The notes beneath the pieces are model-generated. The model was given only the letters and a program-made list of their open reading frames with translations, ran no database searches and was not told the DNA's origin. A program made the position numbers and the translations under genes. This document shows, one piece after another, positions 60,295-64,000 of a stretch of 64,000 nucleotides of DNA (its first letter is position 1; each line of letters opens with the position of its first letter). The stretch comes from Bacteroidota bacterium (GTDB lineage Bacteria > Bacteroidota > Bacteroidia > UKL13-3), in NCBI GenBank assembly GCA_027487835.1, contig JAIYCU010000029.1, positions 1 to 64,000 of the forward strand. The letters are read 5' to 3'.

Positions 60295-61718
60295 AGCGTT
60301 CTTTGATAATATTTTTATTGCAAGTATGCTCATTTGCTGCTTTTTCAAAATACCAGCAATACATAGTGGTTTCCTTTGCAGGCTGCGCTAATTGTTCAAA
60401 TGCTTTAAGGATCTTTGCCAAAGATAGCCGAGTGTTTGAAAAAACAATTTTGTTGTCTGACCCTAGTGCTGTTACCAAAGCACAACTTGTAAATATTGCT
60501 ATAGAAAATTTTGGGGTGCATTTCAACGCTTATAAATTGGATCAAACCTTATATCAAAAGTTTACTAATGGAGAAATACCAAAACTTCCCTATTTTATCA
60601 TCACCGATGGCAACGAAATCGTGGTTAAAATTAGAATTGATAGTTTGATGGATAATATTGGCATCCTAAATTTTTTTGAGAAATTGCCAGGTAAAGCAAT
60701 TACCAAAGTGCATAATAATACTAGGTTAAAGCAAATTGGTGGATATGCAGATTTATCTATTAATGGCAATATGGCTTTGGTAAAGTATTATAACAAAAGT
60801 GATAGGGCTTATCTTTATAATTTGTCAAATGGGAACATCGATTCACTTTACTTTTCTAAAAATAAGGCACTCCTTCAACTGCTGTTAATTAAGGCCGGAG
60901 ATACAGCAACTAATCCAGCTTCAACGCTTGAGTTGTTTGAACAATATAACTTGCCATTTAACTTATATCAGTTGGGAAGAGGCAATGCTACAAAGGATGG
61001 ATTTATATTTTCTAATAACTTGTTATACGTAAATGTAGATGAAATTGATACCATGATTTCTCCTAAATGGCTTCAATATCTAGTGGATTTTAACATAGAG
61101 AACCAAAAAACCACTTTTCTAGCTTTAAAAAATTGGCATGATACCTTGTTAAGGCCACGTGCGTTTTTAAACTACTATTTAGACGATTATCTCTATCAAA
61201 AGTTAGATAGCGTCCATTGGATGGCTAGCGCAAGGTTAAAGGACAGCCAATCCAAGGGGCAGTCAGAAATTGCATTTATCACATTTGAGCTGCAAGCAAA
61301 TGGGCTAGTTCCAATTAAGGCAACCACTTTTCCTGCTATGTTTTTGAAGGATTTTAAAAATACGCCCCTGTTAAAAGAAAATTATATTATTCAGCTAAAT
61401 TTTGAGCAAGGATTTTTATTCTTTAATGAGTCGCCACACTACAACCTTAATGGGAAGTGGAGGTCATTTTCAGATTTCAATTTGCCCCTTACTTGGATAT
61501 TAGATGCTAAGCTTATTCCTGAAACCGAAATAATTAGATTGGTAGCTAGCAATGCCCAAAAGCAAACCTATTTGTATTATCTTGACGCTTCTACCCAAAA
61601 GGTTTTGCATCAAATAAAACTTAATATAGGAGATTACAAAAGCAATGCAGTGCTCACGCAAGACAAGTTTTATTATTTAAACAAGGAAGGGATTATAAAT
61701 CAAATTGTGTTTAAATAA
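60291..61718 (+). CDS. Secreted thioredoxin-like/beta-propeller-like protein (third of three)
   Basis: 475 residues. After a signal peptide (ending AAFS) an N-terminal segment YIVVSFAGCANCSNALRIF has CANC in thioredoxin-like context, followed by LPYFIITDGNEIV (about 99-111), resembling the cis-Pro region. The remainder (about 150-475) is rich in short beta strands with repeating NGNMALVKYY and KTTFLALKN-type blades, as in six-bladed propeller sensors of Bacteroidota. I do not recognise the family. Ends at a bidirectional terminator shared with sucA. Confidence 0.72.
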   Translation: MKRSLIIFLLQVCSFAAFSKYQQYIVVSFAGCANCSNALRIFAKDSRVFEKTILLSDPSAVTKAQLVNIAIENFGVHFNAYKLDQTLYQKFTNGEIPKLPYFIITDGNEIVVKIRIDSLMDNIGILNFFEKLPGKAITKVHNNTRLKQIGGYADLSINGNMALVKYYNKSDRAYLYNLSNGNIDSLYFSKNKALLQLLLIKAGDTATNPASTLELFEQYNLPFNLYQLGRGNATKDGFIFSNNLLYVNVDEIDTMISPKWLQYLVDFNIENQKTTFLALKNWHDTLLRPRAFLNYYLDDYLYQKLDSVHWMASARLKDSQSKGQSEIAFITFELQANGLVPIKATTFPAMFLKDFKNTPLLKENYIIQLNFEQGFLFFNESPHYNLNGKWRSFSDFNLPLTWILDAKLIPETEIIRLVASNAQKQTYLYYLDASTQKVLHQIKLNIGDYKSNAVLTQDKFYYLNKEGIINQIVFK

Positions 61719-61747
61719 AAAGAGGCTGACATTAGTCAGCCTCTTTT
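61718..61747. terminator. Bidirectional terminator between secreted-protein operon and sucA
   Basis: AAAAGAGGCTGAC (61718-61730) and GTCAGCCTCTTTT (61735-61747) form a perfect 13-bp stem with loop ATTA, flanked by A and T runs, in the gap between convergent genes. Confidence 0.93.
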
Positions 61748-61748
61748 G

Positions 61749-64000
61749 TTAAATATCAAATGCTTTGTCTATAATAGCTTGTTGCTCTTTGGCATGAACT
61801 TTACTATAGCCAGTTGCTGGCGAAGCGCTCGACTCTCTAGAAATACGCTTTAGTTTTAAATTTTGATCCCAACGCAATAAGTATAACCAAGCGCCCATAT
61901 TTTTTGGCTCTTCTTGAATCCAACATATTTCTGCATGTGCATACTTTTCATATAAGGCAGCTAGTTGGTTTTCTGGCATTGGATATAGTTGTTCTAACCT
62001 TACAATGGCAACATCTTTACGCGTGTCTTTTTGTTGACGCTCTAGTAATTCATAATAAATTTTACCAGTACACATTAACACACGATTTACCTTTTTAGTC
62101 TCGGTAAAATTATCGTCTATTAATTCTTGGAAATGTCCATTGGAAAAATCTTCTAATTTGCTCACACAGGCTGGATGGCGTAATAAGCTTTTAGGTGTCA
62201 TTACTACTAAAGGCAACCTAATTTCTTTGTGTTTTAATTGTCTTCTTAAGGCATGGAAATAATTGGCAGGTGAAGTAATATTACATACTTGCATATTCCA
62301 ATTAGCACATAACTGTAAAAATCTTTCTAACCTAGCTGATGAATGCTCAGGTCCTTGTCCTTCATACCCATGAGGCAACAAAAGGGTGAGGCCACTAAAG
62401 GTTTTCCATTTGGTAGCCGCACTGGCAAGGTATTGGTCGATGATGATTTGTGCACCATTGGCAAAATCCCCAAACTGTGCTTCCCAAATGGTAAGGTCGT
62501 TTGGCCTAACCATGCTAAAGCCATATTCAAAACCCAATACCGCATATTCACTCAATAAAGAGTTATAAAATTTTACGCTACCTTTATTTAAGGCACCAAG
62601 GTTTTCGAAGATATTATAGTTTTTTTCTGAATCTTCTTGCTTGATAATGGCATGTCTATGGCTAAAGGTACCTCGTTCGCAGTCTTGCCCAGTCATGCGC
62701 ACATTGTGCCCCTCTGCACTTAAACTAGCATAGGCTAAAAGCTCTCCCATGGCCCAATCGTAGTTATCATTATCAATCATGTTTTTACGGTCTTTAAACA
62801 ACTTTTCAATTTTGTTAAAGGCCTTAAACCCTTCAGGGATATTGGTAAGAAGATGTGCTAATTCTAGGAATTCTTTTTGGCCAATTTTTGTGCCATCCGA
62901 TTTTAGAAAATCATCTTGGTTGGCAGGTCTAAAACCATCCCATAAATTTTGAAGAAAATTCTTTGGTTTTGAAGGTTCAGCTCCCTTGGCACTTTCTAAT
63001 TTTTCTTGTAAGAGTTTTCTAAAAGAACTCTCCATTTCTTTTGCTAATTCCGCTTCAACACTTCCATTGGCCAATAATTTTTGGTAGTAGAGTTCTCTCG
63101 GATTGGCATGTGAGGCAATGGCTTTATATAATACAGGCTGTGTAAACCTAGGTTCATCCCCCTCGTTGTGTCCGTATTTTCTATACCCAAGTAAATCAAT
63201 AAATACATCACTCTTAAACTCCTGACGATATTCCATTGCCAATTTCACGGTAAATATTACCGCTTCCACATCATCGGCATTTACATGAAATACGGGGCAT
63301 AAAGTTGTTTTTGCAACATCTGTGCAATAGGTAGAAGTTCTTGCATCAATATAATTAGTTGTAAAACCAATTTGATTATTAGCCACAATATGAATGCAAC
63401 CACCCACATTATAGGCTTTTAAACCTGCCATTTGCAATACTTCATACACAATGCCTTGGCCCGCTACCGAGGCATCACCATGAATAAGGATGGGTGCAAT
63501 TTTATCCTGATTACTTTGGTGTTTAAATTCCATTTTTGCCCGTGTAATTCCTTTTACAACAGGGTTTACAGTTTCTAGGTGAGAAGGATTAGGACTTAAA
63601 TTTAAATGAACCTTTTTGCCATTACTAGTGGTAATATCTGAACTATACCCTAAATGATATTTAACATCACCCTCAAAAATACCTTCATCTTCGGCTGCTT
63701 TTCCTTCAAATTCTTTGAAAATATCTTCGTATGTTTTTCCTAAAATATTTGCTAAAACATTTAAACGCCCGCGGTGCGCCATCCCTAATACAAATTCTTC
63801 AACGCCTAAATCGGCACCATACTCTATTACCGAGTCTAAGGCTGGAATTAAAGTTTCTAATCCTTCTAAACTAAAACGTTTTTGGCCAACAAATTTTGTA
63901 TGCAAAAAATTCTCAAATACACTCGCTTGGTTCAGCTTAGAAAGTACATGTCTTTTTTGTTCAATAGAAAGTTGAGGTGTGTTTTTACTTCCTTCCATTT
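61749..64000 (-). CDS. sucA: 2-oxoglutarate dehydrogenase E1 component, 3' part
   Basis: The C-terminal 749 or more residues; the gene runs off the window at 64000, so the N-terminal region is missing. Visible landmarks are FVGQKRFSLEGLETLIPALD, GMAHRGRLNVLANILGK (the ThDP-pyrophosphate region), the NPSHLETVNPVVKG and IHGDASVAGQGIVYEVLQM blocks, NNQIGFTT, and the transketolase-like C-terminal half with LLLPHGYEGQGPEHSSARLERFLQ, in blocks. It decarboxylates 2-oxoglutarate and passes the succinyl group to E2 lipoyl. Convergent with the secreted-protein operon. Confidence 0.96.
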   Translation of the reverse strand, partial: MEGSKNTPQLSIEQKRHVLSKLNQASVFENFLHTKFVGQKRFSLEGLETLIPALDSVIEYGADLGVEEFVLGMAHRGRLNVLANILGKTYEDIFKEFEGKAAEDEGIFEGDVKYHLGYSSDITTSNGKKVHLNLSPNPSHLETVNPVVKGITRAKMEFKHQSNQDKIAPILIHGDASVAGQGIVYEVLQMAGLKAYNVGGCIHIVANNQIGFTTNYIDARTSTYCTDVAKTTLCPVFHVNADDVEAVIFTVKLAMEYRQEFKSDVFIDLLGYRKYGHNEGDEPRFTQPVLYKAIASHANPRELYYQKLLANGSVEAELAKEMESSFRKLLQEKLESAKGAEPSKPKNFLQNLWDGFRPANQDDFLKSDGTKIGQKEFLELAHLLTNIPEGFKAFNKIEKLFKDRKNMIDNDNYDWAMGELLAYASLSAEGHNVRMTGQDCERGTFSHRHAIIKQEDSEKNYNIFENLGALNKGSVKFYNSLLSEYAVLGFEYGFSMVRPNDLTIWEAQFGDFANGAQIIIDQYLASAATKWKTFSGLTLLLPHGYEGQGPEHSSARLERFLQLCANWNMQVCNITSPANYFHALRRQLKHKEIRLPLVVMTPKSLLRHPACVSKLEDFSNGHFQELIDDNFTETKKVNRVLMCTGKIYYELLERQQKDTRKDVAIVRLEQLYPMPENQLAALYEKYAHAEICWIQEEPKNMGAWLYLLRWDQNLKLKRISRESSASPATGYSKVHAKEQQAIIDKAFDI

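Overview
The window reads as chromosomal DNA of an AT-rich member of the Bacteroidota. The evidence is the TAnnTTTG-type -7 promoter elements (ahead of tRNA-Glu, SRP RNA, hipB, birA and others), weak or absent Shine-Dalgarno sequences, a T9SS type A sorting domain, Omp28-type proteins, an S46 dipeptidyl-peptidase, a DUF1684 lipoprotein and LytS/LytTR signalling. I cannot place it below phylum. Most of the window is ordinary, densely packed chromosome with a few accessory stretches.

Layout. 1-2.8 kb: 5' end of a secreted protein gene, tRNA-Glu(TTC), a gene-free stretch with 21-bp phased degenerate repeats, and a HipBA toxin-antitoxin pair with a clear operator. 2.8-8.5 kb: hydrolase, rpsO-pnp, a GxxExxY gene with CGCAGAT-type intergenic repeats, gpsA. 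8.5-21.2 kb (minus strand): pbpC and a giant alpha-2-macroglobulin (envelope defence), then pheT - coiled-coil protein - zapA - rny. 21.3-24.1 kb: CoA-binding protein, TPR lipoprotein, SRP RNA, mazG-dtd-rsgA. 24.2-28.4 kb: a cytidylyltransferase - degenerate YggS - LicD - ABC exporter operon facing an undecaprenol/diacylglycerol kinase. 28.4-35 kb: FdhF/YdeP-type molybdoenzyme, fmt, S46 peptidase, a polyprenyl-phosphate-sugar synthase. 35-45 kb: HAD phosphatase, amino-acid permease, PagL-like enzyme, then an ECF sigma/zinc-finger pair followed by a tightly packed envelope operon (YHS, Omp28/T9SS, DoxX, beta-barrel, YceI, DinB, NRDE, ATP-grasp, LysE). 45-52.3 kb: Omp28/beta-barrel pair, rsfS with a histone-H1-like tail, birA-coaX-OMP-lptC-small membrane protein. 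52.3-54.8 kb: an MBOAT/SGNH O-acylation pair bracketed by an exact 34-bp direct repeat, which looks like an insertion. 54.8-64 kb: unknown gene, a 42-bp tandem array, SRPBCC, LiaF-like, DUF4288-like, a LytS/LytTR two-component system, three unrecognised secreted proteins behind TGATAATT boxes, and the 3' part of sucA.

The strongest unexplained signal is genome-scale. A 10-mer, GGTTYRAACC (as GGTTCAAACC or its complement GGTTTGAACC), occurs exactly about 20 times in 64 kb, in all three reading frames of unrelated genes and between genes. About 0.1 copies would be expected by chance. This points to a highly iterated DNA motif under nucleotide-level selection, analogous to HIP1 or DNA-uptake sequences. 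The other notable signals are the 34-bp repeat-bounded island, the YggS homologue without its PLP lysine inside a CDP/LicD/ABC operon, and two arrays of helically phased (about 21-bp) repeats.
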